From Pseudomonadota bacterium (GTDB lineage: Bacteria; Pseudomonadota; Gammaproteobacteria; Steroidobacterales; Steroidobacteraceae): DNA of 64,000 nt. The number at the start of each line of letters is the position of its first letter. Position 1 is the stretch's first letter. The stretch spans positions 84,529-148,528 of the forward strand of contig JAKAZL010000002.1 of NCBI GenBank assembly GCA_021815925.1, given 5' to 3'. Position numbers and translations under genes: made by a program. This document shows positions 8,459 to 16,988 of this stretch, in pieces. The notes below the pieces were generated by a model. That model searched no databases, was not told the origin of the DNA, and was given only the letters and a program-made list of their open reading frames with translations.

Positions 8459-9091
8459 GTGAAACGCTTTTCCTGGGCCCTGGAGATCTGGCTCGCACTG
8501 CTCGTGGCATGCGCGGCGCTCGCGCTGCTGTCCTTCGTGAAGCTGGATGTCCCGCTGGCCGCAACCGTCTGGCGATTCCGCCATGTCCTGCGTCCGTTGA
8601 ACAAGCCTATGGGCGCGCCCATCATCCTGAGCATCGAGGCAATCGTCGCTCTGGCGCTCATCCTGGCGCGGCTGGTGCGCGGGCATCTGTCGCTGCTCGC
8701 CGAAACCGTCGCGCTCGCCTGCCTGGCCTCGATCTGTGCCTACAGCATCAACAGCCACGTGCTCAAGCCGTTTTTCGGAGTGCCGAATCCCTCGGCGGTG
8801 CTGCGCGGCGTGCACCACGCGTTTCGATTCGGAAAAGGATCCGGCCAGAGCAGCTTTCCCTCCGGCCACATGGTGCTCGCCGGTGCGCTCGCCGGGGTGT
8901 TCATGCGGGTCTACCGCGTCAGCATCTGGCCGCTGAGTGCGCTGCTGCTGCTCGCCGCGGTGCTGCTCATCGTGGGCGATTGGCATTTTCTGAGCGATAT
9001 CATCGCCGGCACGTTCATCGGCCTCTCGGCAGGCATGCTCGCCGGACAGGGCTGGGCGGTACACAAGAATCTCTCGCCCTCGGCGGACTGA
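8459..9091 (+). CDS. PAP2 superfamily membrane phosphatase
   Basis: The 210-residue polytopic membrane protein carries the acid phosphatase (PAP2) signatures: the first block around LKPFFGVPNPS, the catalytic SFPSGHMVLAG, and GDWHFLSDIIAG with the active-site His and Asp. These enzymes dephosphorylate lipid phosphates such as phosphatidate or undecaprenyl pyrophosphate at the periplasmic face. The start is taken as GTG 8459 behind GCGGAGG, because further upstream the frame has no membrane-protein character and overlaps the divergent PH-domain gene. Confidence 0.85.
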   Translation: MKRFSWALEIWLALLVACAALALLSFVKLDVPLAATVWRFRHVLRPLNKPMGAPIILSIEAIVALALILARLVRGHLSLLAETVALACLASICAYSINSHVLKPFFGVPNPSAVLRGVHHAFRFGKGSGQSSFPSGHMVLAGALAGVFMRVYRVSIWPLSALLLLAAVLLIVGDWHFLSDIIAGTFIGLSAGMLAGQGWAVHKNLSPSAD

Positions 9092-9444
9092 GCCACCCGT
9101 GCTGCGTAGCCGGGAAGCGAACGCAGGAGCGACCGGCCTCGCGCAACGACGCTGCACCGCAGGCCAAGTGGATTGATTCACCGGTGCGCCGCGCGCATAG
9201 TGCGCCGAAGGCGCCACCGGGCCCCCGGGAGCGGCACGGTGCGGCGGCATGCTGCGGGGGTCAGGGACGGGCCCGGCAGTGACGTCGGCCGCTCGATGAT
9301 CCCGGCTCCCACTGCGGCGGCAGCGCTCATCGCGCACGAGGCGTGGGTTGAATGAACGGTCCTGCTTGGCTACAGTCCAACGTGAGCGGCGTGGTGAGCC
9401 CGGCAGCCTCGTCGCGCGTTCCCGACAGTCAACCGGAGCAGGCC
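9092..9444. other. Intergenic stretch with no supported gene
   Basis: About 350 bp between the PAP2 phosphatase and the methyltransferase. No protein-like frame, RNA gene or convincing terminator was seen. The methyltransferase could start at an in-frame ATG at 9352, which would shorten this gap, but the extra 31 residues look unstructured. Confidence 0.5.
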
Positions 9445-10137
9445 ATGGACATTGCGCGATCCCAGCATTCGGCCGAGCGGCCGCTGCTTCATCCGAGCGC
9501 CCGGGCCCGCGCGGCAGGTCGGCTCCGCATCCCGCTTTTGAAATCCTCCGCCGATGCGCTCACGTTCCTGCGGGCCGGACTGCGTGACCCGCGGCGCGTC
9601 GGTGCGGTCGCCCCCTCGGGGCGGGCGCTCGCTCGGCTGATGACCTCGGAAATCGCCGGGACCGGCGGTCCGGTTATCGAGCTCGGTGCGGGCACCGGCG
9701 TGTTCACGCGCGCGCTGCTCGATCGTGGTGTCCCGGAGCGCCAGCTGGTCCTGATCGAGGCGCATCCGCAGTTCGCTCGATTGCTGCAGAGCCGCTTTCC
9801 GGCGGCCCGGGTGCTCGCCATGGAAGCCGGACATCTGCATCATGTGGACCCGTTCGAAGGACGCGTGGCGGCCTCGGTGGTCAGCGGACTGCCGCTGTTG
9901 TCGATGCCGCGCCGCGAGATCATGCGCATTCTGCGCGGCTCGTTCCGCCGTCTCGGCAGCAACGGAGCGTTCTATCAGTTCACCTACGGACCGTTGTGTC
10001 CGGTCCCGCGCGTGATCCTCAGGCGGCTGGGCCTGCGTGCCAAGCGCATCGGCTGGGTGGCGAATAATCTGCCGCCGGCGTCGGTGTTTCGCATCGAGCG
10101 GACCCACCGGCCCTCGGCACGAGGCCGGCGCACCTGA
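9445..10137 (+). CDS. Class I SAM-dependent methyltransferase, phospholipid N-methyltransferase-like
   Basis: The 230-residue protein has the SAM-binding motif VIELGAGTGVFTRALL and the acidic LIEAHPQFARLL strand-2 end. The upstream FLRAGLRDPRRVGAVAPSGR segment is characteristic of the PmtA/rRNA-adenine-dimethylase-like family that methylates phosphatidylethanolamine. A phospholipid role would suit the neighbouring PAP2 phosphatase but is inferred. ATG 9445 is chosen for its GGAG eight bases upstream. An in-frame ATG at 9352 is possible. Confidence 0.75.
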   Translation: MDIARSQHSAERPLLHPSARARAAGRLRIPLLKSSADALTFLRAGLRDPRRVGAVAPSGRALARLMTSEIAGTGGPVIELGAGTGVFTRALLDRGVPERQLVLIEAHPQFARLLQSRFPAARVLAMEAGHLHHVDPFEGRVAASVVSGLPLLSMPRREIMRILRGSFRRLGSNGAFYQFTYGPLCPVPRVILRRLGLRAKRIGWVANNLPPASVFRIERTHRPSARGRRT

Positions 10138-10170
10138 CCGACCGTTGCCGCGCGGCGGCGGCTGCGACAC

Positions 10171-11235
10171 TCAGTGCTCGTGGCGGTGGTGGATGTCCGG
10201 GAAGTGCGGGTGCGCGTGCGTCAGCGGCTCGTGCGTGTGCTCATGATGGTGGGGCTCGCGCCCATCCCACTCGAAATCATGATCATGCCGGTGATGTGCG
10301 TCATGGCGATGGCTGTGCGCGTGCCGCAGGGGCGGATGCGTGTGCAGGTGGGCATGCGTCTCGGTCAGATGCAGCCAGACGCCAAGGCCCATCAGCGCCG
10401 CAGCGAGCAGCAGCGGCCAGTGCGGCGCCTGGCGGAACACCAGCAGTGAGACGAGCGCGCCGATGAAGGGCGCCGTGGAGAAATACGCGCCGGTCCGGGC
10501 CGCGCCCAGGTGCCGCAGCGCCAGCACGAACAGCGACAGGCTCATCCCGTAACCGAGCAGGCCGAGCACGCCGGCGGCCGCCAGGTGTCCCGGCGCAGGC
10601 CACGGCAGGCCGAAGTAGGCGGACATCGCGAGATTGACCGCGCCGGCGATCAGGCCCTTCAGCGCGGCGATGACCATCGGATCCCCGCTCGACACCTTGC
10701 GCGTCAGGTTGTTGTCGATTGCCCAGCAGGCGCAGGCGCCGGCGATCCACGCGGCACCGCCGCCGAGGGCGAGTCGTGTCGGCCAGGCGAGCACCGCGCC
10801 GCCGAGCACGATCGCGCACAGTCCGAGCAGCACCCGGCGGTCAAAGTTCTCGTGAAACACGAACCAGGCGAGCAGCGCGGTGAACACAGCCTCGAGATTC
10901 AGCAGCAGCGAGGCGCTCGCCGCCGGAATCTGCCGCAGTCCGCTCATCAAGAGGGCCGGGGCGAGGACGCCTCCGGCGAGGATCGCCCCGGCGAGCCAGC
11001 CCATCATGCCGGGGCTCCAGGGGCTGCGGGGGCCTTCGCGTGGCCGCAACGCGATCCAAATGCTCAGGCCGATGCCGCTGCCGGCGTAGAGCAGCCCCGC
11101 GAGCGTCAGCGGCGCGGCATCGCTCAGCAGGAGCTTGGCGAACGGCGTACTGACCCCGAACAGCAGTGCCGCGAGCAACGCCGAGACGATGCCGCGGTTG
11201 GACTCTGCGTCCGGCCTCACAGCGGGCGCTTGCAT
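10171..11235 (-). CDS. EamA/DMT family transporter with His-rich C-terminal tail
   Basis: The 354-residue protein has ten predicted transmembrane helices in two EamA repeats (about residues 14-150 and 158-290). The last roughly 66 residues form a hydrophilic tail holding about 25 His, with HxH runs such as THAHLHTH and DIHHRHEH. DMT proteins export or import metabolites, and a His-rich tail of this kind usually binds divalent metals such as Zn, Ni or Co. The transported substrate is unknown. A TATACT hexamer sits only 8 nt before the ATG, with no Shine-Dalgarno sequence, so the mRNA may be leaderless. Confidence 0.85.
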   Translation of the reverse strand: MQAPAVRPDAESNRGIVSALLAALLFGVSTPFAKLLLSDAAPLTLAGLLYAGSGIGLSIWIALRPREGPRSPWSPGMMGWLAGAILAGGVLAPALLMSGLRQIPAASASLLLNLEAVFTALLAWFVFHENFDRRVLLGLCAIVLGGAVLAWPTRLALGGGAAWIAGACACWAIDNNLTRKVSSGDPMVIAALKGLIAGAVNLAMSAYFGLPWPAPGHLAAAGVLGLLGYGMSLSLFVLALRHLGAARTGAYFSTAPFIGALVSLLVFRQAPHWPLLLAAALMGLGVWLHLTETHAHLHTHPPLRHAHSHRHDAHHRHDHDFEWDGREPHHHEHTHEPLTHAHPHFPDIHHRHEH

Positions 11236-11250
11236 GGGAGGCGAGTATAG

Positions 11251-11280
11251 CGGCGGGGACGCACCGGAGCGTCCCCGCCG
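11251..11280 (-). terminator. Perfect 12-bp hairpin after the S10 peptidase gene
   Basis: CGGCGGGGACGC at 11251-11262 and GCGTCCCCGCCG at 11269-11280 are perfect complements around a 6-base loop. The hairpin lies 8 bp past the S10 peptidase stop on the minus strand and before the EamA gene. No T-run follows, so it is terminator-like rather than a textbook intrinsic terminator. It could also insulate the EamA promoter. Confidence 0.55.
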
Positions 11281-11287
11281 CCGGGCA

Positions 11288-12856
11288 TCACTCGGTCTGA
11301 CGGATGAACTGTGCGATGTTCGCGTGCAGGTGGGCCAGGCCCTGCGGGCGCACGTAGATCATGTGACCGGTGTGATAGAAGCGGAACTCGACGTTTTTCT
11401 GCAGCGCCGGCTGCATCGGCAGCTGGCGCATCTGGTACACGGCCGCGTAGTAAGGCGTCGCCAGATCGAAATATCCGGCGTTGACCAGCACCTTCAGGTC
11501 CGGATCGAGCGTCAGGGTCGTGGCGAGATCCGGCAGCACGTTCGCCGTGATCGGTCCAGCGGCGCTCGCGCCCGGTTGCACGTGCTGCCACTTCCAAGCG
11601 CTGTTCACGCTTCCCGAGAGAAACACGTAGCGGTGCCCGGCGCCGAAGTGCAGGGTGTCGCGCAGATACTGGTTCGCCGCGGAGACATAAGCCGAGCCGA
11701 TGCCGGAGATCAGCGGGTCGTACTCGGCGTATTCGGCCAACGGGTCGAGCGTCGGGCCGGAGAAGCGCGCATCCAGTCGACCGGTGGTCTTGCCCTCGGA
11801 GGCGAGCAGCTCCTGCTCGAACTGCGGGCCGGTCACGCGCAGGTCCGCCTTGAGCAGGTAGGATTCGGGCAGCCCGGTGTACGCGGCCATCTGGGTCGCG
11901 ATCGCCTGCTCCTCGGCACCCGTCAACGCAGCGCCTCGGTTGAGCGCGGCGAGGTACGGACCCATCGCCCACGACTGCACCTGATCGAGCCACGGGTGCA
12001 GCTGCGCCGGGGCCTGCGCCAGGCGCTTGTGGTACCAGGCGACGGCGGCGTAGGTCGGTAGCGCCAGCGCATACGGCAGATTGATGCCCGGGTTGGCGTT
12101 GGCGTAATCGATGCTCGTGTCGAAGTTGAGGATCGTGGACAGCAGCACGACGCCGTTGAGATCGACGTTGTCGGCGTTCTCCAGGATGCCCGCCACCACC
12201 GCCGAGCGGGTCGTGCCGTAGCTCTCGCCGATCAGGTACTTCGGGGAGTTCCAACGGCTGTATTGCGAGAGGAACTGGGTGATGAACTGGGCGAACGCGT
12301 TAGCGTCGGCATCGACGCCGTAGAACATCTTCGGGGTGCCCACTCCGCCGTTCGCCTTGTCGATGATGCGGCTGAAGCCCGTGCCCATCGCATCGACGAA
12401 CACCAGGTCGCTGACATCGAGCAGGCTGTACTGGTTGCTGACCAGCTGGTACGGCGCCGGTGGTGTGTGTGCGTGGCTCTCGGTCACCACGCGCATCGGC
12501 CCGAACGCCCCGATGTGCAGCGGCGCGGAGCACCCGCCCGGTCCGCCGTTGTAGAGAAAGGCGATCGGCCGGTGGTTGGGGTTGGCGCCGTTCTTGAAAT
12601 AGGCGACGTAGAACATCTCGCCGGTGGGCTTGCCGGCCTTGTCGCGCAGGATCAGCGTTCCGGCCTTCGCCGTGTAGTGAACGGCGTGCCCGTCGACGGT
12701 GACGCTGCCCTGGGTGGTGACCGTGTGGGCGGTGGTCCAGAACTGCTCTGGATTGGGGCTCTGTGCCGCGGCGGTCGCCGGCGGTGCAGCGGCGAGTGCA
12801 GCGGGACACCATCCGGCGAGCAGCGCGGAAAGGATCAGTGCGCGAGATGCGGGCAT
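11288..12856 (-). CDS. Secreted S10 family serine carboxypeptidase
   Basis: The 522-residue protein starts with a signal peptide (about residues 1-22, ending ALAA). S10 hallmarks are present: FLYNGGPGGCSAPLHIGAFG for the oxyanion region, nucleophile Ser212 in GESYGTTR, catalytic Asp in NAGYFDLATPY and His in HTGHMIYV. It is an exported peptidase, probably periplasmic or extracellular, releasing C-terminal residues. ATG 12856 is chosen because it gives a clean signal peptide. The frame stays open for 77 codons upstream without signal or domain character. It follows rimO on the same strand with a 164-bp gap. Confidence 0.88.
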   Translation of the reverse strand: MPASRALILSALLAGWCPAALAAAPPATAAAQSPNPEQFWTTAHTVTTQGSVTVDGHAVHYTAKAGTLILRDKAGKPTGEMFYVAYFKNGANPNHRPIAFLYNGGPGGCSAPLHIGAFGPMRVVTESHAHTPPAPYQLVSNQYSLLDVSDLVFVDAMGTGFSRIIDKANGGVGTPKMFYGVDADANAFAQFITQFLSQYSRWNSPKYLIGESYGTTRSAVVAGILENADNVDLNGVVLLSTILNFDTSIDYANANPGINLPYALALPTYAAVAWYHKRLAQAPAQLHPWLDQVQSWAMGPYLAALNRGAALTGAEEQAIATQMAAYTGLPESYLLKADLRVTGPQFEQELLASEGKTTGRLDARFSGPTLDPLAEYAEYDPLISGIGSAYVSAANQYLRDTLHFGAGHRYVFLSGSVNSAWKWQHVQPGASAAGPITANVLPDLATTLTLDPDLKVLVNAGYFDLATPYYAAVYQMRQLPMQPALQKNVEFRFYHTGHMIYVRPQGLAHLHANIAQFIRQTE

Positions 12857-13020
12857 GTGCGTTCTCTTGTGCGGCTGAAGGGGTGGAGGGTACGCACGCG
12901 GCCGGCAGCCTGCGCTCTTCGCGCGTACCGAGTTGCGCGAGCGTAGCAATTCGTGCTGCCCGGTGTTGTCTGCTCGTCGAATTTCCGTCGCGGCTGCGCT
13001 GCGCCCCGCTGCGTCAGTCT

Positions 13021-14373
13021 CTAGCGCGGCAGGGTGCGCGCGTGCAGATCGTACGTGTCGGCCGCCGTGACTTCGACATCGGCCCATTCTCCCGGGGCGA
13101 GCCCGGCCGCGGCCGCAATGCGCACGACACCGTCAATTTCCGGCGCGTCGGCTTCACTGCGCGCGACGGCGCCGTCCGAGCCCACCGTATCGACCAGCAC
13201 GCGCAGGCGTTGCCCGATGCGACGTTGCAGGCGCTGCGCGCTGATCGCCGCCGCGCACTCCATGAAGCGCTCGTAGCGCTCCTGCTGGAGTTCTCCCGGC
13301 ACGTGCGCCGCGATGGTGTTCGCGCTGGCCCCCTCCACGGGGGAGTACTTGAAGCACCCGACACGATCGAGCTGCGCTGCGCGCAGCCACTGCAGCAGCT
13401 CCTCGAACTCCGCGTCGGTCTCCCCCGGAAAGCCGACGATGAACGTGCTGCGCAGCGTCAGGTCGGGGCACTGCCGGCGCCACTGCCGGATGCGCTCGAG
13501 TACGTTCTCGGCATGCGCCGGGCGGCGCATCCGCTTCAGCACCGACGGGCTGCCGTGTTGGAACGGAATGTCCAGATACGGCAGCACGCGCCGCTCGGCC
13601 ATCAGCCCGATGACCTCGTCCACGTGCGGGTAGGGATACACATAGTGCAGCCGCACCCAGACCCCGAGCGTGCCGAGCGCGCGCGCCAGGTCGATGAAGC
13701 GCGACTCGTATGCGTTGCCCCGCCATTCGGCACCGCGGTAGCGGAGGTCCGCGCCGTAGGCACTGGTGTCCTGGGAGATCACCAGTAACTCCTTCACGCC
13801 CGCCGTGACCAGGCGCTCGGCCTCCGTCAGCACCTGATCGATCGGGCGGCTCACGAGCCGCCCGCGCAGCGCCGGAATGATGCAGAAGCTGCACGAGTTG
13901 TTGCAGCCTTCCGCGACCTTCAGGTACGCGTAATGCCGCGGGGTCAGGCGGATGCCCTGCGGTGGCACCAGATCGAGGAACGGATCGTGCTGCGGCGGCA
14001 GATGCTCGTGGATCGCCGCGAGCACCGCGCCGTAGTCGTGCGGGCCGGTCACCTTGAGGACGTGCGGATGGCGCTCGAGGATGCGCTCGGGACGGGCGCC
14101 GAGACAGCCGGTCACGATGACGCGGCCGTTGTGCTCGAGCGCCTCGCCGATGGTCTGCAGCGACTCGTCGATCGCCGCGTCGATGAATCCGCAGGTGTTG
14201 ACCACGACCAGCTCGGCACGCTCGTAGCTGGGGCTGATCTCATAGCCCTCGGCGCGCAGGGTCGTCAGGATGCGTTCGGAGTCCACCAGCGCCTTGGCGC
14301 AGCCGAGGCTGACGAAGCCAATCTTCGGGCTGCGCCGCCGCGCTGCGGCGCGCCGCGGGGTCGGGGAGTTCAT
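13021..14373 (-). CDS. rimO: Ribosomal protein S12 methylthiotransferase RimO
   Basis: The 450-residue protein has three parts: an N-terminal UPF0004 domain ([20 protein letters not shown]) with the first cluster cysteines, a radical SAM domain with [11 protein letters not shown] (CxxxCxxC) near residue 150, and a C-terminal TRAM domain. It methylthiolates Asp88 of ribosomal protein S12 using two 4Fe-4S clusters. The cluster-ligating GLGCAK and VNTCGFID segments separate RimO from MiaB. ATG 14373 is preferred over 14412 because conserved sequence begins soon after. Confidence 0.95.
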   Translation of the reverse strand: MNSPTPRRAAARRRSPKIGFVSLGCAKALVDSERILTTLRAEGYEISPSYERAELVVVNTCGFIDAAIDESLQTIGEALEHNGRVIVTGCLGARPERILERHPHVLKVTGPHDYGAVLAAIHEHLPPQHDPFLDLVPPQGIRLTPRHYAYLKVAEGCNNSCSFCIIPALRGRLVSRPIDQVLTEAERLVTAGVKELLVISQDTSAYGADLRYRGAEWRGNAYESRFIDLARALGTLGVWVRLHYVYPYPHVDEVIGLMAERRVLPYLDIPFQHGSPSVLKRMRRPAHAENVLERIRQWRRQCPDLTLRSTFIVGFPGETDAEFEELLQWLRAAQLDRVGCFKYSPVEGASANTIAAHVPGELQQERYERFMECAAAISAQRLQRRIGQRLRVLVDTVGSDGAVARSEADAPEIDGVVRIAAAAGLAPGEWADVEVTAADTYDLHARTLPR

Positions 14374-14466
14374 GGTGCGACGGCTGTGGCTCGAAAAGGA
14401 TGGGACGCGCACTGGCGCGGCGCGCGCAGCCTACCCGCGCCGACCCGCCCGCGCAACCGTGATGGC

Positions 14467-15057
14467 CTAACGGCCGTAGACGACCGTGATCTCGGTCTCG
14501 GCAATGGCTGCGGCGCGCACGGCGGCGGCGACGGCCCCCGGCGGGGCGCTCTTGGCAACCGCCACCCGGGGCGTGCGCAGAGCGTACAGCAGGATGTGAT
14601 AGTGGTGGGCGGGTCCCGGCGGGGGACAGGGCCCGCCGTAGCCCTCCGATCCGTAGTCATTGCGGGTCTGCACCGCGCCGGCGGGCAGTCCGCGCCCGCC
14701 CGGCTCCCCCGCTCCGACCGGCAGCGCGCGCACCTCGGCGGGGATGTCGAGCACCAGCCAATGCCACCAGCCGCCCGGCGCATCGGAGTCGTAGATCAGC
14801 ACCGCGAAGCTGCGCGCCCCGGCCGGCGGGTGCTGCCAGCTGAGGGCGGGTGACAGATTGCGGCCCCGGCAGCCGTTGCGGTGATAGACGTACGCCGGGG
14901 GCACCTCGGCCCCGGCACTCAGATCGGGGCTGCTCAGGGTGAAGCGCCCGCCGCCGGCCGGCAGGGCTGCAGCGGCGGCGGCCGGAACCACCAGCGACAG
15001 CAGTGCGCCGCCCAGAGTCCTCTTTCGCGGGGGCTCGCGCTTCGATCGCGGTCGCAT
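14467..15057 (-). CDS. YbhB/YbcL family (Raf kinase inhibitor-like) protein, exported
   Basis: The 196-residue protein has an N-terminal signal-like helix (GGALLSLVVPAAAAAALPAG) and then a PEBP/YbhB-YbcL fold. Family motifs are PPAYVYHRNGCRGRNLSPAL, the ligand-pocket DSDAPGGWWHWLVLDIP and GYGGPCPPPGPAHHYHI. Bacterial members bind small anions, and their biological role is unsettled. ATG 15057 is chosen over 15075 for the AGGAGCG site just upstream. It is divergent from the SDR gene across about 80 bp. Confidence 0.85.
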   Translation of the reverse strand: MRPRSKREPPRKRTLGGALLSLVVPAAAAAALPAGGGRFTLSSPDLSAGAEVPPAYVYHRNGCRGRNLSPALSWQHPPAGARSFAVLIYDSDAPGGWWHWLVLDIPAEVRALPVGAGEPGGRGLPAGAVQTRNDYGSEGYGGPCPPPGPAHHYHILLYALRTPRVAVAKSAPPGAVAAAVRAAAIAETEITVVYGR

Positions 15058-15135
15058 GGCTCGCTCCTGGTCCAACGAACACTACCGTCGAGGACAGTGT
15101 GCAGCCACACGGGCCATCCGGCAAACTACTCTCGC

Positions 15136-15969
15136 ATGAACACCGCAAAGACCGCGCTCGTCACCGGGTCGACCGACGGACTGGGTCGTGCCGTCGCGCG
15201 TGCGCTCGCAGCGCGGGGGTACCGGGTTTGGTTGCACGGCCGCGACAGCGGCCGGGGCGAGACACTGGTGCGTGAGATCCGCGAGCAGGGCGGCGAGGCG
15301 CACTTCGCGCGCGCCGACTTCGCGTCCCTCGCACAGGTGCGGGCACTGGCCGCGGATGTGCTCGAGGCGCTGCCGCGGCTGGATCTGCTCATCAACAATG
15401 CCGGCATTGGGCCGGCCACCCCGCAGGTGCGCGGCCGCGAGCTGAGCGCCGACGGCTACGAGCTGCGCTTTGCGGTGAACTACCTCGCGGGCTATCTGCT
15501 GACGCGCCAGGTGCTGCCGCTGCTCGAGCGCAGCGCGCCGGCGCGCATCGTCAACGTGTCTTCCGGCGCGCAGTATCCGCTCGACTTCGACAACCTGATG
15601 CTCGAGCGTGCCTACAGCGGGGCGCGCGCCTACGCGCAGAGCAAGCTGGCGCAGATCCTGTTCACGTTCGACCTGGCGCGCGAGCTGCGCGAGCGCGGGG
15701 TCACCGTCACCTGTCTGCATCCGGCCACGTATATGAACACGACAATGGTCCACGCCATGGGGGTCACGCCGCTCAACACAGTCGAGGACGGTGCGACCGC
15801 CGTGCTGCGACTCGCCTGTGCCGCGCAGCTCGCTGCGACCTCCGGCGAATACTTCAACGGCCTCGAGCCGGCACGCGCCCATGCTCAGGCTTACGATGCG
15901 TCGGCCCAGCGTCGCCTCGCCGAGCTGAGCGCGCGTCTCGTCTCAATTGCGCCCGGCGCCGCGACCTGA
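15136..15969 (+). CDS. SDR family NAD(P)-dependent oxidoreductase
   Basis: This 277-residue short-chain dehydrogenase has the cofactor motif TGSTDGLG near residue 10, NNAG near residue 89, Ser in IVNVSSGAQYP and the catalytic YAQSK. Basic residues in HGRDSGRG after strand 2 suggest NADP(H). The substrate is unknown. It is the first gene of a tight same-strand group with a methyltransferase starting 5 bases after its stop and a hypothetical gene after that. Confidence 0.9.
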   Translation: MNTAKTALVTGSTDGLGRAVARALAARGYRVWLHGRDSGRGETLVREIREQGGEAHFARADFASLAQVRALAADVLEALPRLDLLINNAGIGPATPQVRGRELSADGYELRFAVNYLAGYLLTRQVLPLLERSAPARIVNVSSGAQYPLDFDNLMLERAYSGARAYAQSKLAQILFTFDLARELRERGVTVTCLHPATYMNTTMVHAMGVTPLNTVEDGATAVLRLACAAQLAATSGEYFNGLEPARAHAQAYDASAQRRLAELSARLVSIAPGAAT

Positions 15970-15973
15970 TGCG

Positions 15974-16555
15974 ATGGCCTTCGATCAATCGTACTACCAG
16001 CGTTTCTATTACGACCCGCGCACCGCCGTGACCTCCCGTGCGGAGATGCGCGCACGCGCGCGTCTCATCAGCGCGTTCACGACGCACGTCGGTCTGCCCG
16101 TGCGACGTATTCTCGATGCCGGCTGCGGAACAGGAATGCTGCGTGCGCCCTTGCTGCGTGCGCTCCCGAAGGCGACCTACGTGGGGTTGGAGACCAGCGA
16201 GTATCTGTGCCGGCGGCACGGCTGGGTGTACGGGCGCCTGCAGGACTACCGTCCGAGCGCGCCGTTCGATCTGGTGATCTGCTACGACGTGCTGCAGTAT
16301 CTCGAGGCGCGCGAGGCGGCCCGCGCACTGGCCAACTTCGCCCGTGCATGTCGCGGCGTGCTGTATTTCACCGCACTGACCCGCCGCGACTGGCAGCGCA
16401 ACTGCGACCGCAGCCGCACCGACCCGGATGTGCATCTGCGCACCGGGGAGTGGTACCGGACGCGCCTGCGCCGGCAGTTCCGCGAGGTGGGCGCGGGGTT
16501 CTGGCTGCGCCGCGGAGCGCCGCTGGCCACCTGGGAACTGGAAGCGGTCGACTGA
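15974..16555 (+). CDS. Class I SAM-dependent methyltransferase
   Basis: The 193-residue protein has motif I ILDAGCGTGMLRAPLLRAL, the acidic end of strand 2 (GLETSEYL) and FDLVICYDVLQYL as motif IV. The acceptor is not evident. ATG 15974 lies four nucleotides after the SDR stop, implying co-transcription and possible coupling. An in-frame ATG at 15947 would overlap the SDR gene. Confidence 0.85.
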   Translation: MAFDQSYYQRFYYDPRTAVTSRAEMRARARLISAFTTHVGLPVRRILDAGCGTGMLRAPLLRALPKATYVGLETSEYLCRRHGWVYGRLQDYRPSAPFDLVICYDVLQYLEAREAARALANFARACRGVLYFTALTRRDWQRNCDRSRTDPDVHLRTGEWYRTRLRRQFREVGAGFWLRRGAPLATWELEAVD

Positions 16556-16570
16556 CCCCGGAGCCGCCGC

Positions 16571-16981
16571 GTGTCCGAGCCTGCATCCGACCGTCTCGTC
16601 GCCGCCTTCGAGGGCCCGGTGCACTGCACGCGCCACACGGGTGCCTCGCCGGGCCTGACCCTGAGCGGCGTTTCGGCGGGGCACAGTCCCGGGCGGCTCA
16701 TCCTCAGTTTCGTCGGCACCGAGGCGGCCGACATCCCGACGCTCGAGGCGGCGCGAGTGGTGCAGCTCGGTGCCCGGTGCTATCAGGTACGGAGCGCCAC
16801 GGGCACGTGGCTCGTTGAAGCCCGCGCGCTTCACGTGCACCGCGATGTCCGTCAGGTGTTCTTCGGCGCGGTGCCGCCGCGCCCCGTGCCGCTCGGCAAG
16901 CGGCTGTTCTGGCAGGCCCTCCTGCGGCTGGCCCGCCGCCGCGCCGGGTTACGCCTGCTGCGCGCGCTGCGGGGCCGCTGA
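16571..16981 (+). CDS. Conserved-looking hypothetical protein, unknown function
   Basis: This is a 136-residue basic protein with a GTG start at 16571, 15 bases after the methyltransferase stop. The middle is beta-rich (LILSFVGTEAADIPTLEAAR, WLVEARALHVHRDVRQVF). The C-terminus is an Arg/Leu-rich amphipathic stretch (RLFWQALLRLARRRAGLRLL) that could touch a membrane. No family was recognised. Its place behind an SDR and a methyltransferase suggests a shared operon. Confidence 0.6.
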   Translation: MSEPASDRLVAAFEGPVHCTRHTGASPGLTLSGVSAGHSPGRLILSFVGTEAADIPTLEAARVVQLGARCYQVRSATGTWLVEARALHVHRDVRQVFFGAVPPRPVPLGKRLFWQALLRLARRRAGLRLLRALRGR

Positions 16982-16988
16982 GCGGCGC

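Noticed and set aside
9173-9355. Small frames between the PAP2 gene and the methyltransferase
   Set aside because: They have no ribosome-binding site, domain or sensible composition.
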